Shown here: positions 43,543 through 52,136 of the stretch, piece after piece
How the letters are laid out: the number at the start of each line of letters is the position of its first letter
Position numbering within the stretch: position 1 is the first letter of the stretch
From: Roseobacter insulae
GTDB lineage: Bacteria; Pseudomonadota; Alphaproteobacteria; Rhodobacterales; Rhodobacteraceae
Direction of reading: 5' to 3'
Length of the DNA stretch: 64,000 nucleotides
NCBI RefSeq assembly: GCF_019375555.1
Contig: NZ_JAHXDN010000001.1
Location: 659,501 to 723,500, forward strand
The notes under the pieces: generated by a model
The model's database searches: none
What the model was told of the DNA's origin: nothing
The model's input: only the letters and a program-made list of their open reading frames with translations
Position numbers and translations under genes: made by a program

Positions 43543-44416
43543 ATGAAACGTAAAGTTACCAAAGCGATTTTTCCTGTTGCAGGCATGGGGACGCGCTTTC
43601 TCCCCGCAACGAAATCAGTTCCAAAAGAAATCATGACACTGGTGGATCGCCCGCTGATCCAATACGCAATCGATGAGGCGCGTGCGGCAGGCATCAAGGA
43701 ATTCATTTTTGTAACCTCGCGCGGCAAAGGTGCGCTGGAGGACTATTTTGACCACGCACCGCAGCTAGAGCAGGAATTGCGCAAGAAGGGAAAGACCGAC
43801 CTTCTGGAAATTCTGAAAAGCACCAATATGGACAGCGGCGCGATTGCCTACATTCGACAACACAAGGCGCTTGGTCTCGGTCACGCCGTGTGGTGCGCAC
43901 GCCGCCTGATTGCAGACGAACCCTTTGCCGTCATTTTGCCGGACGATGTGATTGCAGCAGATGGTTGAGGCCTATGCCGAAACGGGCGGCAACATGGTCG
44001 CCGCGATGGAAGTCGCGCCGGATAAAGCTTCCTCATACGGTGTGCTCGATGTATCGGAAGACATGGGCGCGATGGTCAAGGTTAAGGGAATGGTGGAAAA
44101 GCCAAAAGCTGACGAAGCACCATCGAACCTGGCCGTCATCGGGCGCTACATCCTTTCGCCGTCTGTTCTGAAAAACCTGAGCAGGATCAAATCCGGTGCC
44201 GGCGGGGAAATCCAGCTGACCGACGCCATTGCCGCAGAGATCGACAACAAGAACGGCGTCTATGGCTATCGCTTCCGAGGCCAGCGTTTCGATTGTGGTT
44301 CCAAGTCGGGCTTCCTGCAGGCCACGGTTGCCTTTGGGCTGGATCGCGAAGAATTGCGCGATGACCTTTCGTCCTATCTGCACGATGTTGTAAGCATGGG
44401 CAAAGCTGCGGAATAG
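43543..44416 (+). pseudogene. galU: UTP-glucose-1-phosphate uridylyltransferase, frameshifted
   Basis: GalU is encoded in two frames. The first, 43543-43968, gives residues 1 to about 137 (MKRKVTKAIFPVAGMGTRFL, then VILPDDVIAA) and then reads DG and a stop. The second, 43952-44416, resumes with QQMVEAYAETGGNMVAAMEV and runs to the normal C-terminus including GGEIQLTDAI. About six or seven residues, of the kind AEKPCL in relatives, are missing at the join. The break sits at TTGCAGCAG. A deletion of about 20 bases between two copies of that 9-mer would explain it exactly. It is either a true mutation that inactivates UDP-glucose synthesis from this gene, or a sequencing or assembly error. Confidence 0.85.
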
Positions 44417-44436
44417 TCGAAGATTAGGACAGCAAT

Positions 44437-45420
44437 GTGAGTAATGTACTGGTCACGGGCGGCGCAGGCTATATCGGCTCGCACGCCTGCAAAGCGTTGA
44501 AGGCAGCCGGGTTTACGCCGGTCACCTACGACAACCTGATCACAGGCTGGGAACAGGCGGTCAAGTTTGGCCCTTTCGAACGCGGCGACCTGCTGGACCG
44601 GGAACGGCTTGATCAGGTTTTCGCACAATATGAACCCGTCGCGGTCATGCATTTCGCCGCTCTCAGCCAAGTGGGCGAGAGCATGCAGGATCCCGGTGCC
44701 TATTGGCGCAACAACGTCAGCGGCTCGCTGACCCTGATCGAGGCCGCGGTTGCAGCGAAATGTCTGAATTTCGTCTTTTCCTCCACCTGCGCAACCTATG
44801 GCGATCAGGACAACGTGGTGCTGGATGAACAGTCAGCACAGCACCCGATTAACGCCTACGGAGCATCCAAACGCGCGATAGAGGACATTCTGCGCGACTT
44901 TGAACCGGCACATGGGTTGCACCATGTCATCTTCCGCTACTTCAACGTGGCAGGGGCCGACCCTGAAGGCGAAGTAGGCGAATTTCACCGGCCAGAGACG
45001 CATCTGATCCCGGTTCTGCTGGACGCGATTGACGGAAAGCGTGATGCTTTGACGATCCATGGCACGGATTATCCCACGCCCGATGGCACCTGCATACGTG
45101 ACTATGTGCATGTCTGCGATCTGGTGGATGCGCATGTGCTGGGATTGAAATGGCTGCAGGACGGAAAAGGCAGCCGGGTGTTCAACCTTGGCACCGGGAG
45201 CGGATTCTCGGTGCGTGAAGTCATGGATCACTCGCGTGAAGTCACCAACCGCGAGGTGCCCTATTCAGAAGGTCCGCGTCGTGCCGGCGACTGTACGAAG
45301 CTGGTCTCCGGCTCCACCCGGGCAGAGAGCGAGCTTGGCTGGACGCCGACGCGCTCAACCATGCGCTCCATGATCACCGATGCCTGGCGCTGGCATCAAA
45401 ACGGCCATTATGACAAGTAG
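44437..45420 (+). CDS. galE: UDP-glucose 4-epimerase
   Basis: A 327-residue extended short-chain dehydrogenase. TGGAGYIGSHACKAL binds NAD, FSSTCATYGDQ carries the catalytic Ser/Thr and YGASKRAIEDIL the YxxxK. The start is GTG at 44437, with AGGA seven bases ahead; an ATG two bases upstream is blocked by a stop. It interconverts UDP-glucose and UDP-galactose for glycan synthesis. It is 20 bases after galU, so the two share a transcript. Confidence 0.94.
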   Translation: MSNVLVTGGAGYIGSHACKALKAAGFTPVTYDNLITGWEQAVKFGPFERGDLLDRERLDQVFAQYEPVAVMHFAALSQVGESMQDPGAYWRNNVSGSLTLIEAAVAAKCLNFVFSSTCATYGDQDNVVLDEQSAQHPINAYGASKRAIEDILRDFEPAHGLHHVIFRYFNVAGADPEGEVGEFHRPETHLIPVLLDAIDGKRDALTIHGTDYPTPDGTCIRDYVHVCDLVDAHVLGLKWLQDGKGSRVFNLGTGSGFSVREVMDHSREVTNREVPYSEGPRRAGDCTKLVSGSTRAESELGWTPTRSTMRSMITDAWRWHQNGHYDK

Positions 45421-45467
45421 GGTGCACCTGTAACACGCATCCACCCGGTCCGGGGCAGAAAGGACCC

Positions 45468-46487
45468 ATGATGGCACGGCTTGGCCTTTGGACCAGATAC
45501 AAGCTTCGGCTCAGACGCCGAAGACTGCTGTGGCGCGGTTTTCGGAGCCGCCACCAGTTAAACCGGATCAAGGACCTCACGGCAGAGATTGCCCCGGGTG
45601 ACATCCTTTTGTTTGCAACTGTCCGTAACGAGGCCATCAGGCTTCCGTATTTCCTGGAGCATTACCGCCGGTTGGGCGTGTCCCATTTTTTGATTGTCGA
45701 CAATGACAGCACGGATGATACCGCCGCCGTGCTGACCGCTGCCCCGGATGTTTCGTTTTGGCACACAACAGCCGGGTATAAGGATGCGCGCTTTGGCATG
45801 GATTGGCTGATGTGGTTGCTGATCCGTCATGGCCATGGGCATTGGACCATCACTGTCGATGCGGACGAACTGCTGGTGTACCCCGACCATGACAGCAGGC
45901 CATTGCCGCATCTCACCGCGTGGCTGGAGCAGCAGGGGCAGGAGATGATGGGCGCCACGATGCTGGATCTGTATCCGAAGGGATCCCCGGATGCGCAGCG
46001 ATACACTCCCGGACAAAACCCCTGTGACGTTCTGAACTGGTTTGACGGCTATGGTTACTGGGCCCAACGGCAACCCAAGATGGATAACCTTTGGCTACAG
46101 GGCGGTGCGCGGGCGCGCTGCTTTTTCGCGGACGAACCCCGCCGTGCACCGACCTTGAACAAAATCCCGCTGGTGAAATGGAACAGGCGCTATGTCTTTG
46201 TAAATTCGACCCATAATGCGCTGCCGCGGCGGTTGAACAGGATTTACGACGCGCCAGGACGGGAGAAGGTTTCAGGCGTATTGCTGCATACCAAATTCTT
46301 GCCAGGCGTGTCGGATCGGGCGCGCGAAGAACAGTCACGACAGCAGCATTTTTCCAACTCGGAACAATACGACACATACTATCATGCGCTAGCTGAAAAT
46401 CCTGATTTATGGGATGAACAGTCAATCGCCTACAGAGGATGGCAACAGCTGGTCGATCTTCGGTTGATGTCGCGGGGAAGCTGGTGA
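45468..46487 (+). CDS. Glycosyltransferase family 2-like (Glyco_tranf_2_4), copy A
   Basis: A 339-residue cytoplasmic glycosyltransferase. The GT-A nucleotide-sugar motif is visible as TVRNEAIRLPYFLEHYRRLG then FLIVDNDSTDDTAAVL, with the metal site VDADELLVYP. A basic amphipathic N-terminus (YKLRLRRRRLLWRGFRSR) may attach it to the membrane. Copy B at 46669 is a clear paralogue sharing most motifs. Sugar donor and acceptor are unknown. Confidence 0.87.
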   Translation: MMARLGLWTRYKLRLRRRRLLWRGFRSRHQLNRIKDLTAEIAPGDILLFATVRNEAIRLPYFLEHYRRLGVSHFLIVDNDSTDDTAAVLTAAPDVSFWHTTAGYKDARFGMDWLMWLLIRHGHGHWTITVDADELLVYPDHDSRPLPHLTAWLEQQGQEMMGATMLDLYPKGSPDAQRYTPGQNPCDVLNWFDGYGYWAQRQPKMDNLWLQGGARARCFFADEPRRAPTLNKIPLVKWNRRYVFVNSTHNALPRRLNRIYDAPGREKVSGVLLHTKFLPGVSDRAREEQSRQQHFSNSEQYDTYYHALAENPDLWDEQSIAYRGWQQLVDLRLMSRGSW

Positions 46488-46531
46488 TGTCACGTTCTGT
46501 CGCCGATCCGTGCACAATGCTATAAAACATT

Positions 46532-46548
46532 GCGAAAAATCGCTTTTT
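46532..46548 (+). terminator. Weak rho-independent terminator candidate
   Basis: GCGA (46532-46535) and TCGC (46540-46543) form a short hairpin followed by five Ts. A second possible stem, CAATG with CATTG at 46515-46532, overlaps it. The stem is short, so the call is tentative; it lies 45 bases after the first glycosyltransferase. Confidence 0.3.
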
Positions 46549-46668
46549 AGGCAATAAAATGTCAACAAGTCGCGAATTAACATAAGCGGCACACAAATCG
46601 ACGTGGGGAGACGCCGGCAAACTGCCTGGAAACAACCCGCGGAAGAGGCGGCGAAGAAGGGCTGAAGC

Positions 46669-47679
46669 TTGGGTGTTCTGGGATCCTACCGGATGCGTCT
46701 GGCGCGAAAGCGTCTGCGAATTCGTGCCCGCCGCAAGAGCCTTGAGTTACGCCGGGTTGTGGACCGGACGGCGCAGATTGGCGAAGGCGAAATCCTGCTG
46801 TTCTCCACCCAGCGCAACGAGAAAGTGCGCCTTCCATATTTTCTCGACTACTATCGTGATATGGGTGTGACCCATTTCTTCATCGTGGATAATGACAGCA
46901 CGGACGGCACCGCAGACTATCTTGCGGATCAACCGGATGTATCGCTGTGGCGGACAAGGGGAAGCTACAAGAAGTCACGCTACGGCGTTGACTGGCTGAA
47001 CTACCTGCAGGGCAAATACGCGGACGGTCACTGGTGCGTTGTGGTCGACCCCGATGAATTCCTGCTCTATCCGTTTTGCGATACCCGGCCGCTGCGCGCG
47101 CTGACCGACTGGCTGGACAGTTGCTCGATCCGGGCGTTTTCGGCAATGCTGCTCGACATGTATCCAAAGGGCCGGTTGGAGGAACAACCCTATCTGCCCG
47201 GCCAGGACCCCATCGACATCGCGTGCTGGTTCGACAGCGGCAACTACACGATTTCGCGTAACCATCTCTACGGCAACTTGTGGATACAGGGCGGTCCGCG
47301 CAGCCGGGTCTTTTTCCCCGAAGAACCCGAACGGGCACCGGCGCTGAACAAGATCCCGCTCGTCAAATGGGACCGGCGGTATGCTTATGTGAATTCCACG
47401 CACATGCTTCTGCCGCGCGGATTGAACCTCGTCTACGATGAATGGGGTGGGGAGAAGGCATCGGGCGTTCTGCTGCACGCCAAGTTCCTCGATACCTTCG
47501 CGGATAAGGCGAGCGAAGAAATCGGCCGCCAACAGCATTACGCGGAATCCTACGAATACAGGGCCTATGCAACGAGCCTTGCGGATGATCCGCAGCTTTG
47601 GTGCAAGTGGTCGGAAAAATACATCAACTGGCGGCAGCTTGAAATACTGGGCCTGATGTCCAAGGGGAACTGGGCGTGA
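46669..47679 (+). CDS. Glycosyltransferase family 2-like (Glyco_tranf_2_4), copy B
   Basis: A 336-residue paralogue of the upstream enzyme: STQRNEKVRLPYFLDYYRDM, FFIVDNDSTDGTADYL, VDPDEFLLYP, and the shared C-terminal EPERAPALNKIPLVKWDRRY. The start is TTG at 46669, with AGAAGG eight bases ahead. It overlaps the GT14 gene by GTGA. The two copies probably add sugars to the same glycan, or act on slightly different acceptors. Confidence 0.87.
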   Translation: MGVLGSYRMRLARKRLRIRARRKSLELRRVVDRTAQIGEGEILLFSTQRNEKVRLPYFLDYYRDMGVTHFFIVDNDSTDGTADYLADQPDVSLWRTRGSYKKSRYGVDWLNYLQGKYADGHWCVVVDPDEFLLYPFCDTRPLRALTDWLDSCSIRAFSAMLLDMYPKGRLEEQPYLPGQDPIDIACWFDSGNYTISRNHLYGNLWIQGGPRSRVFFPEEPERAPALNKIPLVKWDRRYAYVNSTHMLLPRGLNLVYDEWGGEKASGVLLHAKFLDTFADKASEEIGRQQHYAESYEYRAYATSLADDPQLWCKWSEKYINWRQLEILGLMSKGNWA

Positions 47680-49376
47680 GTGTCGGCATCGTCATGCTGG
47701 TGCACACGGCGCTGGGTCGGGCGGAGCAGGTGGTGCGCCACTGGTCGGCTGCCGGATGCCCCGTTGTGATCCATGTCGACAAAAGCGTGGCCCGCAAAAC
47801 CTACGACGCTTTCGTGGCCGGGCTGTCCGATGTGCCGGACATAACTTTCTCCAAGCGGTTTCGATGTGAATGGGGCACGTGGGGCATCGTGGCAGCCACG
47901 CAGACGGCATCCGAGAGGATGCTGGCGGAGTTTCCGCAAGTGCGCCATGTCTACCTGGCCTCGGGCTCCTGCCTGCCGCTGCGCCCGGTAGAGGAACTGA
48001 TCGACTATCTCGCCGAGCGGCCGCAAACTGATTTCATCGAAAGCGCCACGACCTCGGACGTGCCGTGGACGGTGGGCGGGCTTGATGCGGAGCGGTTTAC
48101 CCTGCGGTTTCCCTTCCCGTGGAAACGGCGGCGTTACCTGTTCGACCGGTATGTCGCCATACAACGCGCGCTGCGGGTCAAACGCAAGGTGCCCGGTGGG
48201 CTGGTACCGCACATGGGGTCGCAATGGTGGTGCCTGACCCGCCAGACGCTTTCCGCTATATTGCAGGATCCGGCGCGTGATGAATATGACCGGTACTTCC
48301 GGCGCGTATGGATCCCCGATGAGAGTTATTTCCAGACGCTGGCACGGCAATATGCGATCAACATCGAAAGCCGGTCGCTGACCCTCTCGAAATTCGATTA
48401 TCAGGGTAAACCGCACATCTTTTACGATGATCATCTGCAACTGCTGCGGCGATCAGACTGTTTCGTGGCGCGGAAGATCTGGCCACATGCCAACCGGTTG
48501 TATGATGCATTCCTGACCGATGTGGCGGGTGCCATGAAGAAAACCGAACCTAACCCGGGCAAGATCGACCGGATTTTTGCCAAGGCGGTGGAGCGCCGGA
48601 CGCGGGGGCGTGCGGGTCTTTACATGCAAAGCCGGCACCCCCGCGAAGATTGGGAAAACGGTGTGACGGCCGCGCCCTATTCGATGTTTCAGGGATTTGC
48701 CGAGCTGTTCGAGAATTTCGAACCCTGGCTTGCGAAGTCCACGGGTGCGCGCGTGCACGGGCACCTGTTCGCGCCGGACGGGGCACATTTCGCAGAAGGT
48801 CACACCGCCATGAACGGGGCGTTGAGCAGCAGCGCGACCTTGCGCGACTACAACCCCCATGCCTTCCTGACAAACCTGATCTGGAATACGCGGGGCGAGC
48901 GGCAGTGCTTTCAATTTGGACCCGGCGACAATCAGGCAATCAACTGGCGTGTAGCAAAAGACCCCAATGCACAGGTTTCGGTCATCAGTGGCGCATGGGC
49001 TGTCCCGCTTTTCCGGTCCAATGCGAATTTCATGGATTTGCGCCGGCTTGCAGCGCAATTGCAGAAAACCGAAAGTGAGCACCTCGACGTGCTGCGATCC
49101 ACCTGGGTCAAAGCGCGGGTGCGCATCTGGACCATGGCGGAATTCATCGAAGCGCCGATGGAACCGTTACAGGGCATTCTGGACGAGATCGGCCCGTCGG
49201 CCCCCCGTCGGCTGTCCGAGGTCCCACGGATGGTCAACCTGAAGGGCTTCGGTCAATTTTTGCAGAACCTCAAAAATCAGGGAATGCATCCGTATCTCAT
49301 GGGCGATTTCCCGGTGGAGCAAATGGGCACGGTGGGAACGCCGGACAAAGCCAGCAAACCCTATCTGGTGCGCTGA
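47676..49376 (+). CDS. GT14-type (core-2/I-branching-like) glycosyltransferase with C-terminal extension
   Basis: A 566-residue protein. Residues 1-270 resemble the GT14 beta-1,6-N-acetylglucosaminyltransferase family (IVMLVHTALGRAEQVVRHW, VYLASGSCLPLRPVEELIDY, HMGSQWWCLTR, RRVWIPDESYFQTL). From about 290 on lies a domain known from Rhodobacterales homologues (DUF5928-like), of unknown function. The start is GTG, overlapping the previous stop. Although no signal peptide is seen, the enzyme should act on a lipid-linked or membrane glycan. Confidence 0.85.
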   Translation: MSVGIVMLVHTALGRAEQVVRHWSAAGCPVVIHVDKSVARKTYDAFVAGLSDVPDITFSKRFRCEWGTWGIVAATQTASERMLAEFPQVRHVYLASGSCLPLRPVEELIDYLAERPQTDFIESATTSDVPWTVGGLDAERFTLRFPFPWKRRRYLFDRYVAIQRALRVKRKVPGGLVPHMGSQWWCLTRQTLSAILQDPARDEYDRYFRRVWIPDESYFQTLARQYAINIESRSLTLSKFDYQGKPHIFYDDHLQLLRRSDCFVARKIWPHANRLYDAFLTDVAGAMKKTEPNPGKIDRIFAKAVERRTRGRAGLYMQSRHPREDWENGVTAAPYSMFQGFAELFENFEPWLAKSTGARVHGHLFAPDGAHFAEGHTAMNGALSSSATLRDYNPHAFLTNLIWNTRGERQCFQFGPGDNQAINWRVAKDPNAQVSVISGAWAVPLFRSNANFMDLRRLAAQLQKTESEHLDVLRSTWVKARVRIWTMAEFIEAPMEPLQGILDEIGPSAPRRLSEVPRMVNLKGFGQFLQNLKNQGMHPYLMGDFPVEQMGTVGTPDKASKPYLVR

Positions 49377-49379
49377 TCC

Positions 49380-50807
49380 ATGACCTCGTCTTTCGATTCA
49401 TTCGTGATCTTTGCCGAGATGCGTACGGGATCAAACTTTTTGGAAACCAACCTGAATGCGATAGAGGGCGTTAGCTGCCACGGTGAGGCCTTCAACCCGC
49501 ATTTCATTGGCTACCCCGACCGCCAGGAATTGCTGGGTATCACTCTTGCGGAGCGCGACCGCCGACCGCACGAGCTGCTGGATAGGCTGAGGTCTCGGGG
49601 GACGAACCTGTCGGGCTTTCGGTACTTTCACGACCACGATCCCCGGGTCCTGGACGCGATCCTCGACGATACAAACTGCGCCAAGACCATCCTGACACGC
49701 AATCCGGCAGAAAGTTACGTCAGCTGGAAAATCGCACGCACGACCGGTCAGTGGAAACTTACTGATGTGAAACGGCGCAAGGCCGCGCGGGCCGTTTTTG
49801 ACGCAACCGACTTCGCGGATTATCTGGAAGCATTGCAGAATTTCCAGCTCAAGCTTCACAACCGGTTGCAGGCCAGTGGCCAAACGGCGTTCTACATCTC
49901 CTACGAAGATTTGCAGTCAAAGGATATGATAAATGGTTTGGCTGCATATCTTGGGGTGCCCGGGCGATTGGAAAAGCTCGACAGCAGTCTCAAGGTGCAA
50001 AATCCGGCGCCTCTCGCCAGCAAGGTAAGCAACTTTGCGGAGATGGAAACCGCGCTGTCCAAGCTGGACCGCTTCAACCTGACGCGCACGCCGAATTTCG
50101 AGCCACGTCGCCTCGCAGCCGTACCGAGCTATGTCGCCTGCGCCAACACTGGCCTGTTGTACCTGCCCCTCAAGGGCGGGCCGGTCGACCCTGTGACTGA
50201 GTGGATGGCAGCGCTGGACGGTGTGGCGCGGGACGATCTGATCACAGGCATGTCGCAAAAGGATCTTCGCCAGTGGAAGCGTCGGCATAAAGGGCAAAGA
50301 ACTTTCACTGTTTTGCGCCATCCGGTGGCCCGGGCGCACCATGTTTTCTGCAGCTTCATTCTGGGCCAGGGTCCGCGGGTGTACGAGGCCATCCGGCACA
50401 CATTGATCAAGCGCTACGGTCTGGGGGTTCCGGAAGCTGGGGTTGATGACACCTATGATCTGGACCGGCACAAGGCGGCTTTTCTGACTTTTCTTGGGTT
50501 CCTCAGGGAAAACCTGACCGGGCAGACCTCGATCAGGGTGGACGCCGCATGGTGCACCCAGGCGCAGGCGCTCCAGGGATTTGCGCAATTCGCCCTGCCG
50601 GACCTTGTCATTCGTGAAAGTGAGATGCAGGAGGACTTGCCCGCGGTGGCAGCCCGGTTGGGGGTTTCTGCGCCACCTGCGATCACGTTCAGCGCCAAGG
50701 ACACGCCATTCGCCCTGAAGGATGTTTATGACGAGGAGATTGAGCATGCCGTCGCGCAGGCCTACCAGCGTGACTACATGATGTTCGGATTTGAGCGCTG
50801 GAGTTAA
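49380..50807 (+). CDS. Sulfotransferase (NodH/Stf0-like), tandem modules
   Basis: A 475-residue PAPS-dependent sulfotransferase. The N-terminal module has the 5'-phosphosulfate loop FAEMRTGSNFLETNLNAI (residues 10-27) and the 3'-phosphate motif KTILTRNPAESYVSWKIAR (near 104-122). The C-terminal half, from about residue 305, holds a second stretch TFTVLRHPVARAHHVFCSFI, like the 3'-phosphate site of Sulfotransfer_2 domains, but without a matching first loop. The gene follows the GT14 gene by three bases. It most likely sulfates a sugar of the glycan made here; a protein or lipid target is also possible. Confidence 0.85.
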   Translation: MTSSFDSFVIFAEMRTGSNFLETNLNAIEGVSCHGEAFNPHFIGYPDRQELLGITLAERDRRPHELLDRLRSRGTNLSGFRYFHDHDPRVLDAILDDTNCAKTILTRNPAESYVSWKIARTTGQWKLTDVKRRKAARAVFDATDFADYLEALQNFQLKLHNRLQASGQTAFYISYEDLQSKDMINGLAAYLGVPGRLEKLDSSLKVQNPAPLASKVSNFAEMETALSKLDRFNLTRTPNFEPRRLAAVPSYVACANTGLLYLPLKGGPVDPVTEWMAALDGVARDDLITGMSQKDLRQWKRRHKGQRTFTVLRHPVARAHHVFCSFILGQGPRVYEAIRHTLIKRYGLGVPEAGVDDTYDLDRHKAAFLTFLGFLRENLTGQTSIRVDAAWCTQAQALQGFAQFALPDLVIRESEMQEDLPAVAARLGVSAPPAITFSAKDTPFALKDVYDEEIEHAVAQAYQRDYMMFGFERWS

Positions 50808-50811
50808 GGCG

Positions 50812-51276
50812 CTAGGCGGCTTGTTCCGACTGGGCAGATGTCAGGATCGTGTGCAGTGTTGCCGGGTTCGGGTTCGCTCTGAGCTTGCTGCAAATGCTGG
50901 TGTCGCGCAGCGTGCGAGACACCAGGGCAAGCGCCTTGAGATGTTCGACACCCGCATCTTCCGGCGCGAACAGGGCAAAGGCGATATCGACGGGCTGACG
51001 ATCTACGGAATTGAAGTCAATCGGTTTGTCCAGCAGGACAAATGCACCAACAACTTCGTCCAACCCGTCCAGCCGCGCATGCGGCAAGGCAACACCATGT
51101 CCCACGCCTGTCGGTCCCAGCGCCTCCCGCTCCAACAGCGCATCAAGAACGGACCCCGCGCTGAGGTCGTACGCGTGTTCTGCTAGATCGCTAAGCTCCT
51201 GCATGAGACGTTTCTTGCTGGAAGCGGAAGTCAAAACCTTCACTGCCTCAGGCTTGAGGAGTTTGTCAAAATCCAT
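50812..51276 (-). CDS. ptsN: PTS IIA-like nitrogen regulatory protein
   Basis: A 154-residue EIIA-Ntr. The phosphorylated histidine is in GVGHGVALPHARLDGLDEVV. The start MDFDKLLKPEAVK was set at 51276; the upstream extension is not part of the family. It is part of the nitrogen PTS, adjusting potassium, nitrogen and envelope functions. It follows hpf by 43 bases in the usual hpf-ptsN order, and is convergent with the sulfotransferase gene. Confidence 0.94.
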   Translation of the reverse strand: MDFDKLLKPEAVKVLTSASSKKRLMQELSDLAEHAYDLSAGSVLDALLEREALGPTGVGHGVALPHARLDGLDEVVGAFVLLDKPIDFNSVDRQPVDIAFALFAPEDAGVEHLKALALVSRTLRDTSICSKLRANPNPATLHTILTSAQSEQAA

Positions 51277-51319
51277 AATGCTCGCACTTTTATTGAGGCG
51301 ACTTTGCCTCTCGGACATC

Positions 51320-51886
51320 CTATTGCGGGTCGATCCAGCCAATATTCCCGTCGTCGCGACGGTAAACGACATTCAAACCCTCTTTGCCTTCGTTTCTAAA
51401 GACCAAAACCGGGGCACCAGCGAGCTCCATTTGCATCACCGCTTCACCGACAGACAAAGATGGTATCTTTGTTTCCATTTCGGCGACGATGATCGGTTGC
51501 AGCGTCTCTGGCTCCTGCGATTCTGAGTCGGCGTCTGATGCGAGGATATAGGAGGACGCACCGTAGATTTCAACCGGTTCTACCCGATCTTTGTGATGAT
51601 CTTTCAACCTGCGCTTGTATCGCCGCAGCTGTTTTTCCATCTTGTCGCAGCATGTATCAAATGCGGCATAGATCTCCGTCTGATGCGCTTTTGCCTGTGC
51701 GGTCAAGCCAGTAGACAAGTGTACCGTCGTTTCGCAGACAAACTCGTGACCTGACTTGGAGAACACCACAACCGCTTCAGTCGGGCGTTCGGCATATTTT
51801 TTTACCGCTTCGCCCAATTCCTGTTGCACGTGGATTTGCAGGGCCTCGCCAATGTCGATCTGTTTGCCGCTGATTTGATACCGCAT
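51320..51886 (-). CDS. hpf: Ribosome hibernation-promoting factor, long form
   Basis: A 188-residue long HPF. The N-terminal domain (MRYQISGKQIDIGEALQIHV to KMEKQLRRYKRRLKDHH) binds the 30S decoding site; the C-terminal dimerisation domain (LSVGEAVMQMELAGAPVLVF) allows 100S ribosome formation. It is the canonical factor, unlike the HPF/cold-shock hybrid at 10390. The gene follows lptB after a 250-base gap in which no rpoN gene exists, although many proteobacteria have rpoN there. Confidence 0.95.
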   Translation of the reverse strand: MRYQISGKQIDIGEALQIHVQQELGEAVKKYAERPTEAVVVFSKSGHEFVCETTVHLSTGLTAQAKAHQTEIYAAFDTCCDKMEKQLRRYKRRLKDHHKDRVEPVEIYGASSYILASDADSESQEPETLQPIIVAEMETKIPSLSVGEAVMQMELAGAPVLVFRNEGKEGLNVVYRRDDGNIGWIDPQ

Positions 51887-52136
51887 GGTCTCTCCTTAAG
51901 ATGGTCGATCCCACAGCCATTTCGCGGACGCATGAGCGCCTGCAACACAAGCCGAAGGATCACGGAAAATGGCGTTCCATTTGGTTATTGCCGAACGGGC
52001 CCTGACAAGCAGGCCGATGCGCGGACAGACAGGAACTGGTAAGTGCCATACGCTTATTGAGCCCGATAACCGACACCAGAGTCAAACAAAAGCGGGCTGA
52101 ATGAGCAGAAAAATGGTTAACATTCGCGCGCGCTGA

